The notes: generated from the letters alone by a model not told the origin. Shown: positions 34,560 to 48,339, counted from the stretch's first letter. The stretch is 64,000 bases of DNA from Sindora glabra (GCA_020226215.1 CM035234.1:74727135-74791134), one strand, 5' to 3'. Translations and numbers: made by a program.

Positions 34560-35420
34560 CTAATCAATAAGCAACTTCTTCAACAAGCTAAATAATTGAA
34601 AAATAACAGATGAAACACGATGTGAATTTGTCCTTCTTGCCAAAATGCATAATCCCTTTCATTGGTGTAACTTTTAAGAAGATCATCTCTCCTTTCTAAA
34701 ACTTTAGCTACTTTCTTTTTTATCTTTATAGGATTTCTAGCGATCCTAAGCTAGTTTCAATCTTTGTTGAATGATCTTTACTTTTTCTAAAATATTACTG
34801 ACTAAGTTAGGGTCGAGAAGTTTATATTCTCTTAGTTGTAACCATCCTACTGGAGATCTACACCTTCTATCATACAAAAGCCTCATATAAAGTTATCTTA
34901 ATGGAAGATCGATAACTATTATTGTATGTGAATTCAATTAGTGATAGGTATTTCTGCCTTCCATCTTCAAACTATAATGCACAAACTTATAATATATCTT
35001 TTAGTATCTTAATAGTGAACTCAGATTGGCCATCTATTTGAAAATGAAAAGCAGTACTAAAACATAATTATATCTCCAAAGCTTGTTGAAAAGCTTACCA
35101 AAAGTGAATAATGAATTAAGTGCCTTTACTTGAAATGATAGTAAAAAGAACTTCATATCAATATTGAAAAATCAAGTCCAATTTTTTGGATGGACCAATC
35201 ACATATTGCCTGAAGAATGGTCTCTTCTTCCTTCATACATCTTTGGCACAAATTAGACAGAATCAAATTTCTATCTTTTTAACTATTATTCATCAATAAC
35301 TTCTCTTGAATCATCAACTAGAGGAAAGGTTTTAATTCTTTTTAAGCTTTTCCACTCTCAGATTCAATTGGGAATACTAATCTCCATATCTTGGCATAGA
35401 AATTGACATCTTCCATATTT
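34560..35420 (-). pseudogene. Ty3/gypsy integrase relic
   Basis: Minus-strand translation gives recognisable but broken integrase pieces in order: an H-F-W...FSTAFHFQ-like stretch, IDGQSEFTIKILKDIL, YLSLIEFTYNNSYRSSIKITLYEA and a closing KSYTNERDYAFW-like part. These match the D-G-Q-S/T-E and EFAYN-SYQ-SI signatures of plant Ty3/gypsy integrase and the segment after it. Many stop codons and frameshifts are present. No LTRs were identified; the reverse-transcriptase half is not recognisable. Confidence 0.75.
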
Positions 35421-35424
35421 TTAT

Positions 35425-36630
35425 TTGAATGAAAATATTTAACTTTTTTTACTTTTAAAATGATTTTTAAAATATAGATATTTTAGTAATTGAAATAATA
35501 TTAATAATTAATAAGAGAGAAAGTATAATTATTATTAAATTCTTTATAACTTTTCCCCTCTCTTTCTTCTTTAATTACTATAATAATTAGAATTTATATT
35601 AATTATTAAAATTCTCACTACTTAGATTTTTTTAAAAAAATTTTGAACATTTTTACTAAAAAAATTCGAGGATACTAACAATCATATGTAATATGTGTAT
35701 GTCTATATATATATATATATATATCTTTTTTTTAATATATAAGTGACAAATCACGGTGTTTATTAAATCAATCAATCAATCAATTAATATGAATTTAAAA
35801 TCTGACCGGAAACTTGGATGTTGGGAAGATTTCTTTCGATTATAATAATTTTATGAAGAAGAATAGTATAAATAATAAATAATTCATGTTAAAAGTGGGA
35901 ACCAATTGAACGGTGGTCATCGTCATCATCATAGATGGTACAAATTAGTGTGTGTGGTTCATAGAATTCAAAAAACAACATTTCCTTGGAATTTCGTCAA
36001 TGTGAATCCTCCACTTTGGTCCCAACTCCCAATGGCAACATGATAAGGAGATGTCATGTGGGGCCCAAGATTTCAACACTTTTGTTGCGTATTGCCCAAA
36101 AAGAGGGGGACCCGCTTCGCTCCAAGCACGAGGGTTTGAAAAAGGCAGTTTTGGGATCTTTGAACGTAATAGCCCATCCACATGTCCCTTTTCTTGGAGC
36201 TCCACTAACGTATTTTGTCGTGTTCTTCCTCAAACGATAGCTCATTCTCGTATTTTTAAATTTTTTATGATAAAACTAGTACTTTAGTAGAAATATTTGA
36301 TGGTGTTTCAGAGATATTCTCTTATTTAAAGTCTAGAATTTTATGTGTACTTCAATAAATATTCTTAAATTAAACTTGAAGATAGATATATTAATTATTT
36401 AATCTTAGCTCAATTATCAGTTAAATGAGATTAAGAAAAATAGTTCAAATAGACATAATAATTTTATGAGATAATCCATGCAAGGTTGATTATATTAATT
36501 AGTTAAAGTCAATTACAATTATGAGACATAATAATTTATAAAGATCAATATAATAAGTAATCTATTGATAATCTAGAATCCTTTGATCAATCATGAAGAG
36601 ACATTTACGAAATCTGTATTGATAAAAAAT

Positions 36631-36696
<66 letters not shown>

Positions 36697-39600
36697 GTAT
36701 GTTATTTGATCGTCATTTATCATTGTTACGCATTGAAATTTTGCAAAATGTAGAACCTTAACAATAATCATCACTTCAGATCCTTTCTGCAAAAATTTTG
36801 TCATTATTTAACATAGTGATCATATCGCTAGCATATGTAGAACCTTCACTGTTCAACTAAGAAATAGTAGTTTAATACGTAATGTATTACATAAAAATTT
36901 AGATTTAATACAATAACTATAGTTATTCCAAAAACACCAAATTCCTATATTTTTATTCTATAACAATTAAAAACCAAATGCAGCAAAGAGAAAATATAAG
37001 TAAGGTTACATAAGTATTTGTTATAAAGTTTTCAATCGCTATTTAATTTATATATGTATTATTTTTTAATTCATCATTAATAATTATAATTTAATGAATG
37101 TAATTATTAACTAATTACTGAATGAGTTAAAATTGAATACACATATAAATTATAATTGACAACTTCATAACAAACGGTTAAAAATTTTGTCTAAAATTTC
37201 TCCATAGAGCAATATCATAACTAATCAACCATCATATACAATAATTATGATTATAATTTTCATACTAAATTCATATTCATTAAGAATGTATTTAGTTGGA
37301 TAGAATGGAAATAAAAATAAGAATGTATAAAAAGTTATTTGTTAAGCATTATAAAATAGGAATATTTATTCCCTAGGGAATGACTATTTCTTCAAATTAT
37401 GAAATCTCAATTTCATAATAAAAGTAATCAATTGCGCTGTTCCATCATTCATAAAATAATTTTTTTATGCACATATTCTTTACATTTTTTATATATTTCA
37501 ATATTACCTTTTGTTAATATATAATAAAAAATCTTAGTTTTTGAATATTTCTCTATTACAATATTTTAGTAATCATATTTTTAATAATAAAATTTTTAAT
37601 ATGACATTTTTGTATTATTTACAAAAAAATTAATATAAAAATTTAATAAATTAGAATTTTTATACTTTTATTATAGAAAATTTTTTGTTACTTATAATTT
37701 TAATTATAAAATTTAAATTGCAACAATTTTTATTATAAATTATATAATATATTTTAATAATATTAAATTATCTAATAAGATATTTATTATTTTTATAATA
37801 AGGATATTATTATCTTTATAACTACACTTTTTACATTTTATTACCATATTATTTTATTATATCAAATATAAAAATAGAATGAAATATATATTTTATTTCT
37901 TATCATATTAAATATAATTATAGAATGATTATTTTATTTTATTTTTATTTCTTTATTCAGTCACTGATATTAAGAAAAAATATATCCAAGACATGTCTTT
38001 AATTTATGGTGGTAGCTGGCTGGAAAGAAAAAGAGAAATAGCATGGGAAACGCTATCCATTAATGCCTGAACTCATGCCTTTCGTTCGTAGATAGATACT
38101 ACAACTAAGGAACTTAATCATGACTTGATTGCATTATTTTGCAATTGCTGACAACTAATTCAACTAAAAAGAAATGAAAATAAATGAATGAATCGTAGTT
38201 ATGCATCACATTTCATTCTTTAAATCGTAGAATTTCTCAAGATCTAGTTAATACTTTCATATCTGTGAGATGGGCAATATAAGATATTAATTCTTTTATT
38301 CTTTTTTAAATATTATTTTAAAGAAAAATTTTCATTTCTATTTATTTATTATTTTAAAAAATTAAAATTATATTTATTATCTTCTTTTAAATATTATTTT
38401 TATTATTGAAATAAATATTTAATAGCCTTATTTATAAATTAATTTTAATAAAAGATATATTAGTGAAGAAGTGATATTTAACTCTCCTAAAAAAAAAAAA
38501 AGAAGAAGTGATATTTAGAGAAGGTAGTTAAAAATATTAAATGTCATAGTCATGTTTGGGGGACAAAAAATAAAAAACTCTAACTAACATGGTAGTCTCT
38601 CAATATGACCCCTTACATTATTTATTTCGAAACTTGAAGATGCATGTTTACCCCCCCCCCCCCACTTTTTTTTTTCTATATTTATAGTGATATCATTATG
38701 ATTTTTCTCACTCACTAAATGGAGCATTGTAATTAATCCAACAAGGGTAACAGCTTATATCAACAAGCCGGTGTGAGAGATCCATTACGTTTTTAAAAGA
38801 GATCATTTGTCTCATTTGATTAATAAATAGATTTGTACTCATATGCTCCGCTAAATCTCATGACTTAAAATATATATTAATTAAAATATATGATTAATGA
38901 ATACTCTAATATCATTTATCACATTCTAAACTTGTTTTAAATAATGTTAAATTTAAATCATGTGACTTATCAAAGTTGTTTGAGTAATGCATTTGTTGGG
39001 ATACTTTTCACTTTTTAAGAAATGGATGAAGCGAATTTCAATGAGAAATAAATACACAATTTTTTTATTTAAAATTGTGTGAGTTTCAAAATAAAAATTA
39101 TATTTTCATCTCTTCAAAATTAATAAAAAATTAATAAAAAGAAAATGAAGTGAACTTAGATCCTCCAAATATATAACTAGTGAGTATTCTAATATCATTT
39201 ATCACATCTTAAACTTATTTAAGACAATTATTAAATCCGAATTATGCAATCTAAAAGAATATATCCATATTAGAGGAAGAAGGGTATAATTTTTTTTCTC
39301 CTACACATTATCACAACAATATTGTGCATATATGTCTATGATGTATAACATGAATTAACATGAATATTGAATACCAAAATACTCAAATTTATTTGGAGTT
39401 ATGAGAAACATCCATAGAAAATAATTTTAGTGATATAGCAATAGTACTTGATATTATCTCTAAAACTTCCCTTTTTTCATACTTTAATTTGAACTTCAAA
39501 AATTATATTTATATTAAATAAATCAATGTTATTGTCTTAAAGAATTTAAATTTGATTAATCATTAAGGTAAATTAATTTTATATTATTATTTATTTATGT

Positions 39601-42210
39601 TTTGTTATATTAATAAAATTTTTAATTATTATCATTTTTAAATAATATATTATTTTCATTACTTATTATCTAATATAGTTAATTAATTTCATAGATATTA
39701 AAAAGATAATTTAATTTATTTATTTTTAATAAAATTTTTAAAATTACCATTTATATATAAAGTTTAAGGCAATTAAAAATAGGAAAAACTATGATGCAAT
39801 ATATACATGTGTGTCGAGAATGTTAAAATAATGAAGCACTAATTAATTAAAAAATAATAAAATTTAAAAAATTATTAAATATTTTATCAAAATTTTAAAG
39901 TGATAGATAAAAAAATAAAATATTTCTTTAAAATATGATAAATAAAAAAACAAGAAAAGAGTACCTTCTTCTTTTTATTTATTTTTAATATAAAATATTT
40001 TATATTATTATAAAATTAAATATTTATTAAAAATTGCAAAATCTATATCAATTATCGATATCAATAACAAAGAAAGGGTCCCAGCACATAAAAGTTGCAT
40101 GTGATACATATCTATCTAAATCTAGATAACCTTTAATTATAAATATTGGAATCTATGCCGAATATTTGTGCGTTTAGCAATGACCAAGCTGCACGTGTCA
40201 TCAACTTTTAACTATGTCCAAAACGCTGCAAATGTGCTAGCTACAGTGCTCGTTAGGGTGGTTACGAACCCTTTTTGCATCATCAACTTTCTCACCTCAA
40301 ATTTATGCGGTTGCTTTTCGACTGATGCTTCAATTGTTTGGTCCGGAAGTAAATTTTTTATTAATATATATATATATATTATTCTTTTTCATTTTTTATT
40401 TATTGTACTTAAAAAATTTATTTTTATTTGTGATGTTAAAATTTTAATAAAATATTAATTATTATACACTCTCAATTTACATATATCTATTTTATCATAT
40501 TTCTTTATTTATTTTTAATTATCTTAAATTTTGCATATAAAAATAATTTTAAAAATTTATTATAAATAAATAAAATTAATTTTTAATATATATAAATAAA
40601 TTAATTATGATAAATAATAAATAATGAAAGAAATAATAAAAATAATACAATATTTAGATTTATAATTTAAAAAATAATAATTAAAATTAAAATAATAAAG
40701 AAAGTAAATTTTTATAAAAATAGAAAATTTATTTTTTAAAATTTTTTACATTTAATATCAAATAAATAATATATTTTCTATTTTAATATTTTATGATAAA
40801 TTTTTTCTGTTGAAAATTAAAATATAAATTAACCGTGAAGCAGTGAGTGCAACCTTTTCCTCTGGCGGAAATCGATCCAACTCTTCTCTTGCAAGGACAC
40901 TTAGGCCAAAAATTACCCCACTTTTAAAATCAAAGTTTTCTTTTAAGTTCCAATTTTAATTAAAATATATTTTTATCCTGAACTGAACTCGTTCACGAAG
41001 ACAACAAAATCAACTGTGAGAGAGAAAGAGAGAAGCCAAAAGAAAAAGAAAAAGAAAGTTAGCGGAAATTTGATTAAAAAAATGCTAAAAAATATATCGA
41101 GAATTAACAAAATATTTTCTTTTCAAATAGGTACAGAAATAGAAAACTTTATAAATATAAAATTATTTTTTTGAGCTTATTAAATAACTTTGTTAACTTG
41201 TAGAATAAATAATTATGAAATAATATCTAAATAATAGGTGAGAAAAATACTTTTTTCTAATTTTTATTATCTTTTTTTATCTATTTTCTTTTCATGCTTT
41301 TCCTTCCTACATATAAGTATAGGATGTTAGTGTGCTTGTCGGAAGAGTCATAAAAGAAGATTTGTAAAATTTAAAGAGCTTTTAAGACTTCTTAACAACC
41401 ATCAATTTTGAGAGTAATTAGACACTAGAATGCGGAACTTTTGAGTACCAAGGAGTACGTTGGATTTGGAAATTGAAGCTAGTTATTTAATTATTAAGAA
41501 ATTTAAATTTTATGGGTTAAAATATTTAATTTGATAGTAATTAGATAGAATTTATGAATTATTTAAATATTTCAAGTAAAGAATTTAAGTTATCAAGTTT
41601 GATATTTTAAATTCAATTAAAATAAATGTTATTTTACAAAGATTGAGCTCCTCAAAAGTTCTTCAAAAGTGTAATATCCACTTTAAAAAATAAAGTGCAA
41701 AATCCTTACCTTTAATTAAAAAAATCAAGGACTTAGCATTTAATAAGTTATAATAAATTTTCACTTAATAATTACTCAACCTCTTATTTTTTTATTAAAG
41801 GCTAGGATTTTGTATTTTACTCTCTAAAGTACATTTTACACTTTAAAGAATCTAATCCTACTTTATAAATTCTACATTTACTCTTGAAATATTATATTAC
41901 TATTATTTTTTATTCATAAAAACTAAGTAGAATTATCTTCTTTCAAGTGTAACGTATGAAAATTTTTAATATTTTCTGAGCACTTTATTGAAAACTTGAC
42001 TCCTTTAAAATATGCAATGCCTTTTAGAGGGTAATGTTAATAATTATAATTATTAATGAAAAAAAATAAAAATTTAAAATTTTAATAAATAATAAATCAT
42101 TAAAAAAATAATTTATAATTATTTTATCTATTAATTTTTTTATCATCTGCTTTATCTTTTAAAGTATATCTTTTTGCTTTAAAAGAGGTGGGTTGACATT
42201 TAAGATGATT
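35425..42210. other. AT-rich intergenic DNA, no gene seen
   Basis: Contains microsatellites (35,707-35,724 TA; 36,638-36,692 TA; poly-C near 38,651-38,663) and long A/T tracts. A GC-richer patch at 35,945-36,240 is open in four frames, but none shows a domain. A frame at 40,168-40,458 is likewise unrecognised. Confidence 0.5.
36638..36692 (+). repeat. (TA)n microsatellite, about 27 units
   Basis: An uninterrupted run of alternating A and T. It is likely to vary in length between individuals and also produces a spurious Ile/Tyr repeat frame on the minus strand. Confidence 0.95.
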
Positions 42211-42216
42211 TCTTTA

Positions 42217-43477
42217 CGCTTTGTTTGGTTGGGGTGAAAAGAAGGGAGAAGAGAAAATTGAGATAGAAATATGGGGAGATTTGATAGTTTTTTCTGTTTG
42301 AATGCTCCAGAAATAAGGGGAGAATAGAAAAAAATTTAAATAGTAAGGTGGGACCCACCAAATTTTTTACTCCTCTTAACTAAGAAGAAAATAGGAGAAA
42401 ATTTGCAGGACTTGGTCGGGACAGTTGTTGCAGGTGGAAGTTCACTGTGCATCTCCACTCTTCGATGTCAAGCAGTCGGCGAGCTTGCATTCTAGTGAGT
42501 CTTCTTCGCCATTATCCTCTTATTTTGTTTGTCGTTGTTATCTGTTGTCGTTGGAGGTTTGAAGGAAGGTCCATGCGCGCTGCACAAAGAATGCTTTAAC
42601 GCACACCTTCTGTGGTGGCCGTAAGCGGTTTTGCGTGACCTGCTGTCTCCAAGCTGCTGCTCCCACTCGTTTTCGGCTCTGCGTGACCCGTTATAGTGGT
42701 TTGGGCATGGAACCGAACTGGGTTCAAGCCCGATCCGAGTTGACTGGGTCACACAGACCTGGTTCCAATTATTTTAAAAAAAATATATTTATAAATATAT
42801 TTTAAAAAAATTATATATATATTTTGCATTAATTATTTAACTATCATTGAGTTACTTAATTTTTAACAAATATAATAAAAATTTGTAATTTTAAAATATC
42901 AATAGGTTTAGAAAAAAAGAAAGTGTATTACAATAAATTTGAAAAAAATATATTAATCCAGGTCATCAACGCTGATAATGTAGCATTTTAATACAGTGGA
43001 TGATGATTATTATATTTACACAAATATGTTAGTCTAGGTTATCTTGAATTGATAATATTCAAGAAAAGGAGGAGAAAGTTTATATCTTTCTATTTCACGT
43101 GACAATGAGTTCATTAAATTAACATTGTGCACGATTTAATAATTTTTAGTAATTAAATTTGTAAATATTAACCAAAAGTTGAAGGCTTGGAATTATAATT
43201 AAATAATTATTTTAATTACAATTAAATTAATATTTAAAATTTGAAGGTCATTTTGGTCTAATAAATTTTTCCCTATCAATTTCATATTCATTCAAATAAA
43301 ATAAAATCATTTTATCCATTTTCTTTTTCTTTCATTTTCTCCATTTTATCCAAACACACCTAATTTCTTCTTTATTTTTTTTCTCCCTTATTTTTTCTTA
43401 CAATGAAACAACCTAAAGAAAATAATTTCTCTCCTAATTTCTTTCTCCTCCATTTTCTTCTTTAACCAAATATAGCC
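42217..43477. mobile_element. PIF/Harbinger-like non-autonomous DNA transposon
   Basis: A 1,261-base segment. Its left end, CGCTTTGTTTGGTTGGGG, resembles the reverse complement of its right end (GGCTATATTTGGTTAAAG), and purine-rich words continue inward on both sides. It is flanked by TTA at 42214-42216 and 43478-43480, the 3-bp duplication of this superfamily. Inside is a GC-richer block (42,400-42,770) with only an unsupported minus-strand frame (42,492-42,752) and no transposase. Confidence 0.6.
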
Positions 43478-43480
43478 TTA

Positions 43481-45215
43481 ATGTTGGATTCCGCCTTTTC
43501 TCTTCTCTTTACTCTATAATTTCTAGTATTTACTTGCTTATTTAGTTAATTCATATTGAATTTAAACATCGATTCAAGATAATAAATGTTGATGGATGCT
43601 TACTTTGATGTTTGATGATGTTATTCATGTCGTTATTTCTAGGATAGTTGCCTTTGCAATGCTATTTTTCAACTTAATAAGGAATGAATTTTGCAAAAGC
43701 TTTTAGAAAATTCAAAAATAATGGAGCAAGTTCACTTTCCTCGTATTGTATCCATTACTTTCCCCTTTTGCTAAAAGAAACTCAAATTTCATTATATCAA
43801 TCAAGTATATAATTTGAAGTGAAAAATACTTATGTACATATTGTTTATCATGTTATGTTTAAAGACTATTACTTAAATATTATTAATTAATAATGTATAA
43901 ATTTGTTTTATTTAATAATTAATTATGCATTTATTTAACTTTTTTATTGTAATTTGTAATAAATAATTATTAATTTATTATTTATATTTAACTAATTATT
44001 AAATAAAATAAATTTATGTATTATTAATTAATAAATTTGAAAGTGAGCTTAAGTATATTCTTCTGCGGACACTTACAGCACCACTTTCACCTAAGGTAAA
44101 TTATATATTTTATTAAATTCATTTGTGAGAAATTGTCAAAATATATCTTGAAGAATTGTGTCATCTTACAAAAGCTGATACGATGATTAGCCCGCCTATA
44201 ATATGAAATTTCAACGGTACAGACCCGACCAGGTGGGTGAACGTGATGTGGAGAGTACATGTTGGCAAGTGCAATTATACGTCCCAGACCCCCAGGGAGA
44301 CGTGCAAGGCAGGGCATTCCCTATCAGCTTTCACTGTTAATTGGGATGGATGACGCGCACACCAAGCTATGATAGGCATCATTTTGGAGTTCGAATTTTA
44401 ATTTTAATTTTTTTTATATTTATTAAATTAAAATTTATAAATTTATTATATTATTTTATATTTAATAATAATTCTTAATTTTTAGTCAAAACTTATTTTT
44501 AAATTTGATTTTCAGTTAATATAAAATTATTACAACTCAAAACTCCAACACACGTCATCCATGGCTCCACGTCCTTCTCCCCACATTTAACCTTACCCTA
44601 CTATTTGTCGGCGCCTATTTGTCTATGTCCTTAGCCTTACCCCACTCAATATTAACACAAAAAAAAAAAATATATATTAATGTTAAAACCACTGCCTACA
44701 AAGCTTCCCCGCATAAGATAAACTTTATATTTTGTTAAACTTTACAGGAGAGCATTTTTAAAAATATCTCTTGCAAGGTGAATTCACCATTTTTCTAATA
44801 AAAACATCTTCAAGTTAGTCCCCATTCATTGCACACAAAAATTAGTTTATAGCAATAATTATTATACATCTCAGATAATCTAATTTAAACTCACTCATCT
44901 AGTTTCGTTGTGGTTTTGCCAAACATGTCGGATTGAAATTGATTGTCAGTTAGTTTCTGCGTGTTGCTGCGTCTGATGAATCCATATTTTCAGTAGCAAA
45001 CCAAACCAATTACATTATATACAGAAACTCTGCAATTACTATAAACAATTTATTCCACTCGTAGATTCATAAGCAAAAACAAAAAGAAAAAAAAAAGGTA
45101 CATATTTTACATTGTGGAGAGCAAACTAATTTAAGCATCTAGGCTTGCACTGTACCAGGAAGATGAAGCTCCTCGAGAAGAGTCATCTTCTCCTCCCTCA
45201 AACAAAACTTGCAGA
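43481..45215. other. Intergenic DNA downstream of the WRKY gene
   Basis: AT-rich with a GC-richer patch at about 44,150-44,370. No coding region was recognised; the 3' untranslated part of WRKY probably lies just below 45,216. Confidence 0.5.
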
Positions 45216-46875
45216 CTAGAAAGCAGACTCCATTAATTCAAAAACATCAATATCCACAGAGTCATAGAGGACGTTAGAAATGCCATCCCTATGGTCCGAT
45301 TCCAGGTTGGAGGAATCAAAGGTGAGTTCAGGGGAGACAAGGTAATCATCAGATGTGGATGACTGGTTTTGAGGCATCTGAACATCTGCAATCTCTTCCT
45401 TAAACTCCTCCTTCACGACCGGAAACGATGATGTCAGAAAGGGAAGGTCTTGTTTGGTTTGGACTGCGTTGTCGAAGCTGAGAAATAAGGAAGAGTCGGA
45501 TGGGGATTCAGAATCCAATATGATTTCTGGGTTTAACAAGTTCCTGCAAGTGTGATTCCCATAATATGTTGTCCTGTATAGGGGCGGCTCCTCTCGAATC
45601 CTCTGCACTTGTTTGGTTGCTTGACAACCTTGATCGAACTTGTGGGTGCATCTGTAGTAATTCCTGCAAATTAACCAAAAAAATTTTTTTTTTGATTAAA
45701 TACACAAATTCTTCGGATGTTGATGTTAGGTGATGTAATTGGTGTTAGTATCCTGTAATTTTTTCCCTTTTTGAGCTTTTGCCTCATCTAATCACAAATT
45801 TTATCCAAATTGAAACGAAAATTGAGAAGCAAAGAATGATTAGCTGGGTACCTGGGGTAAATAGCATTGAGGATCATCTTTTGACCATATTTTCTCCAGG
45901 CATGGCCGTCGTCCTCCGACGGAGATTCGGATTCCTTCTCCCATGTGTGGCAAGTTTTTCTGCAATTGCAAGCAAATTAAATTGTCATTCACTTTATTAA
46001 AAAACTTCACCAATTATTTTTTACTATTGCAAAGGCATATAACAGAGTGAAACAACTTAATTTCCAAGCATGTCACTTTTCCCCGGTTTAGGAAATTCAA
46101 TATTACCGTAATATTTCCATAAATTAATAAATCACCTGTTAATCTTAAGATTACTCAATCATCATCTCATATATCTAGAGATTTAATTAATCATTTAAAA
46201 ACTTTTAATTTAAGTAAAATTCTATAAATTTGACTCAAGTAGCATATGATATTTTTTTGAAGATTCTCATTCTTCAGGATGATTTAATTTCTAAGAAAAT
46301 ATTTATTACTCTGACAGGAGATTTCAGATTTAGTATTTTCTTATTATTATTATCATCATTATCATCGTCATCATCATTTAATAATTGATTCGCCCCTCCA
46401 TTTAAGATGTTAGAAAAGAAATTGGAATTTCAGAAGTTATTAATAGATAATCTTAGAATGTAACATCTACTCAACCAGGCCATCAAAACAGTAGATATGA
46501 ATAGATGATATCCATAAGAACAAAAAAAAAAAAATGAAATTGAAAGCTTTGATTTCATAAAAATGAAACAGAAATTAAGTACCTTCGCTTGTAGCAGCCT
46601 CTTCGTTCTTTAACAGTACAACTCTTGGAGCTTCCCTCGGAATCTTCGGACTTAGTGGCATTAATCCAACAGCTCGAATCATCGGATTCAGTCTTCCGAT
46701 TCAGAAGCAAAAGACTATTAGTGAATGATGCTTCCACTTTCCCGACAAGTTCTTCCGCCAAACGCGTTGACTCCTCTTCATTTTCTCCGTTCGAGTGATT
46801 TATCACCTCTCGAAGCTTATTTGCAATCTCACGGCCTCTCATAAGCTCCTCAATGGCCTTCCCTCTGTTCTCCAT
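45216..46875 (-). CDS. Group III WRKY transcription factor (WRKY70/54-like)
   Basis: Three exons (46583-46875, 45852-45959, 45216-45663) with GT-AG borders give a 282-residue nuclear DNA-binding protein. Residues 119-125 are WRKYGQK. The zinc ligands C139, C147, H171 and C173 fit C-X7-C-X23-H-X-C, the definition of group III. The second intron splits the Arg codon of the PR motif in the WRKY domain, as in most plant WRKY genes, and a basic KERRGCYKRRK stretch precedes the domain. The N-terminus (KAIEELMRGREIANKLREVI) and the acidic, Ser-rich C-terminus are as in WRKY70/WRKY54-type proteins, which bind W boxes and act in salicylic-acid defence and senescence. The exact orthologue cannot be fixed without a tree. 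The start is the only in-frame ATG that gives the full conserved N-terminal helix. Confidence 0.93.
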
Positions 46876-46989
46876 TTCTCCGAATCAGAATCAGAATCAA
46901 GATCTTTCTTGAAACAATGGGCAAAGAAAGGGAGGCTTTGCTTTTATTTGAGAAAAATGGCATGTGAATGGAGCCATGTATAGTGTTAG

Positions 46990-48330
46990 TAACTGGCCTG
47001 GCCCACTTGCAACTTGCAACTTGCAATTTTTGCATATGCTAAGGCTCTTGCCAGGAAGATACGATGAACCTTACCACGAAATTTCCATACTTTTGGAAAA
47101 ATAGTCCGCTATAAGACGCGTGTTCTGAACAGCCCATATATATCAGCCACGTAAGTGTTTATCGAATAGCGGACGTGGATTAAAGCGAGTAAAGTGATCT
47201 GCGCGTGGGATTGGAGGCTGCAGTTTTGATGTCATGAAGATGACGTCATGAACTTGCGTAGGCGTCGTGACGTCATGCTGGTACGATTTTGCCCTCACTG
47301 ATTGCCGGAACGAGGCCGGCTTGTGGGGAATGGAGTGAGGTTATTAACGTCTTTGCGAGCGCATTCTTGTACGGTCAAGTGAAGGGAAGCTACCGCGAAA
47401 TGTTCCTCTGTATTTTTCCACAAGGTTGGTGATTGGATAAGGATGCCGGAGGAGTTGATGCAGTGTAGCGTAGTCTATGAGTATGGATGCAGGACCAGGG
47501 CCATCTGCTGTTAAATGAAGGTCACCGATGATCATCAGCCTTCAAATCTAATCTTGGTAGTCAACCAACGGAAGTAGGACCTTTGGACTGCTATCCCGTT
47601 AGAAAATTCACTTTATTCAATTTTTAGAAAATTAAAAAAATGCTAATTCTTGGAACAAAAACAGTAACTTAAATCGAAAGATCTATAGCGCAGAAGTATT
47701 CATGAAACCCTTATAGCTGTTACTGCCAAAATGGTCAATAGTAGGCAGTTGGTCCTTGTGCCCCATGCCGAAAGAGAGGAACGGAAAGAAAAATTAAAAA
47801 TTTCAAAACTTTTCTTTACTTAAATGGGAGGAAAATGAAGAGAAGAGAATTAAAATTATTAGATTTATGATTATTATTATATCATTATTAAAATTTTAAA
47901 ATTTTCTCTTTTTAAAATTTTTAACTTGTAACTAATTTTTTTAATTTTTTTTTGTTTCTTTCTATTTTCCTCTTTAACAAGCATAGGAGAAGGAAAAAAA
48001 TGATCTTTAGTGTCAAAAATAAAATAAATATTGCAATCCTTCTAAGTGATTAAAATTCACCAATAGAAATCCTTTCAATTTTAGAAAGAGAATGACATAG
48101 CTCAAGTCTCAGTTTCATAAATTTATTAGTATATCTTTCCCTTATGTAAATTTACCTATTCAGAGATGAAATGAAGTTGCATGCATAAAATTAAAATAGA
48201 GGAGACAACTGTCTTTTCATAGAAATAACAGAATCATCTTGCGATATAAAAATCTTTCTGAGCGGTAGTGCCTGTCCAATCAAATAGATAGCTAATCGAA
48301 GTCAGCAGATTCAGCACATTCTGCATTTGG
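46990..48330. other. WRKY upstream region, no other gene seen
   Basis: Relatively GC-rich from about 47,040 to 47,580 and AT-rich beyond. It contains the motif cluster listed separately. The short frame at 47,344-47,535 has no domain support. Confidence 0.5.
47228..47275. promoter_or_regulatory. TGACG-type (bZIP/TGA factor) motif cluster upstream of WRKY
   Basis: TGATGTCA at 47228-47235 and two perfect palindromes TGACGTCA at 47241-47248 and 47268-47275, about 350-400 bases before the WRKY ATG. TGACG pairs are bound by TGA-class bZIP factors and occur in as-1-like elements of salicylate-responsive promoters. Three W-box cores on the gene's strand (TTGACC at 47373-47378, TTGACT at 47559-47564, TTGACC at 47733-47738) lie further upstream and would allow WRKY cross- or self-regulation. 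Roles are inferred from motif and position. Confidence 0.55.
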
Positions 48331-48339
48331 TTGAAATAG

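Noticed and set aside
36562..36804. 80-codon minus-strand frame with an Ile-Tyr repeat
   Set aside because: It is the translation of the TA microsatellite.
37270..37970. Possible element with atttagttggatagaatgg-type ends
   Set aside because: The right end is only weakly complementary and lies in A/T low-complexity DNA, so borders cannot be supported.
38890..39240. Repeated words tattctaatatcatttatcacat (about 38,900 and 39,180)
   Set aside because: A short diverged direct repeat without target duplication or inner structure; not enough to call a solo element.
40168..40458. 96-codon frame
   Set aside because: No ATG-supported gene structure or recognisable domain, and the C-terminal half is AT-rich low-complexity sequence.
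42492..42752. 86-codon minus-strand frame in the Harbinger-like element
   Set aside because: No similarity to a Harbinger transposase or Myb-like protein was recognised.
47344..47535. 63-codon minus-strand frame upstream of WRKY
   Set aside because: No domain; it lies in the likely promoter region and is best explained by higher local GC content.
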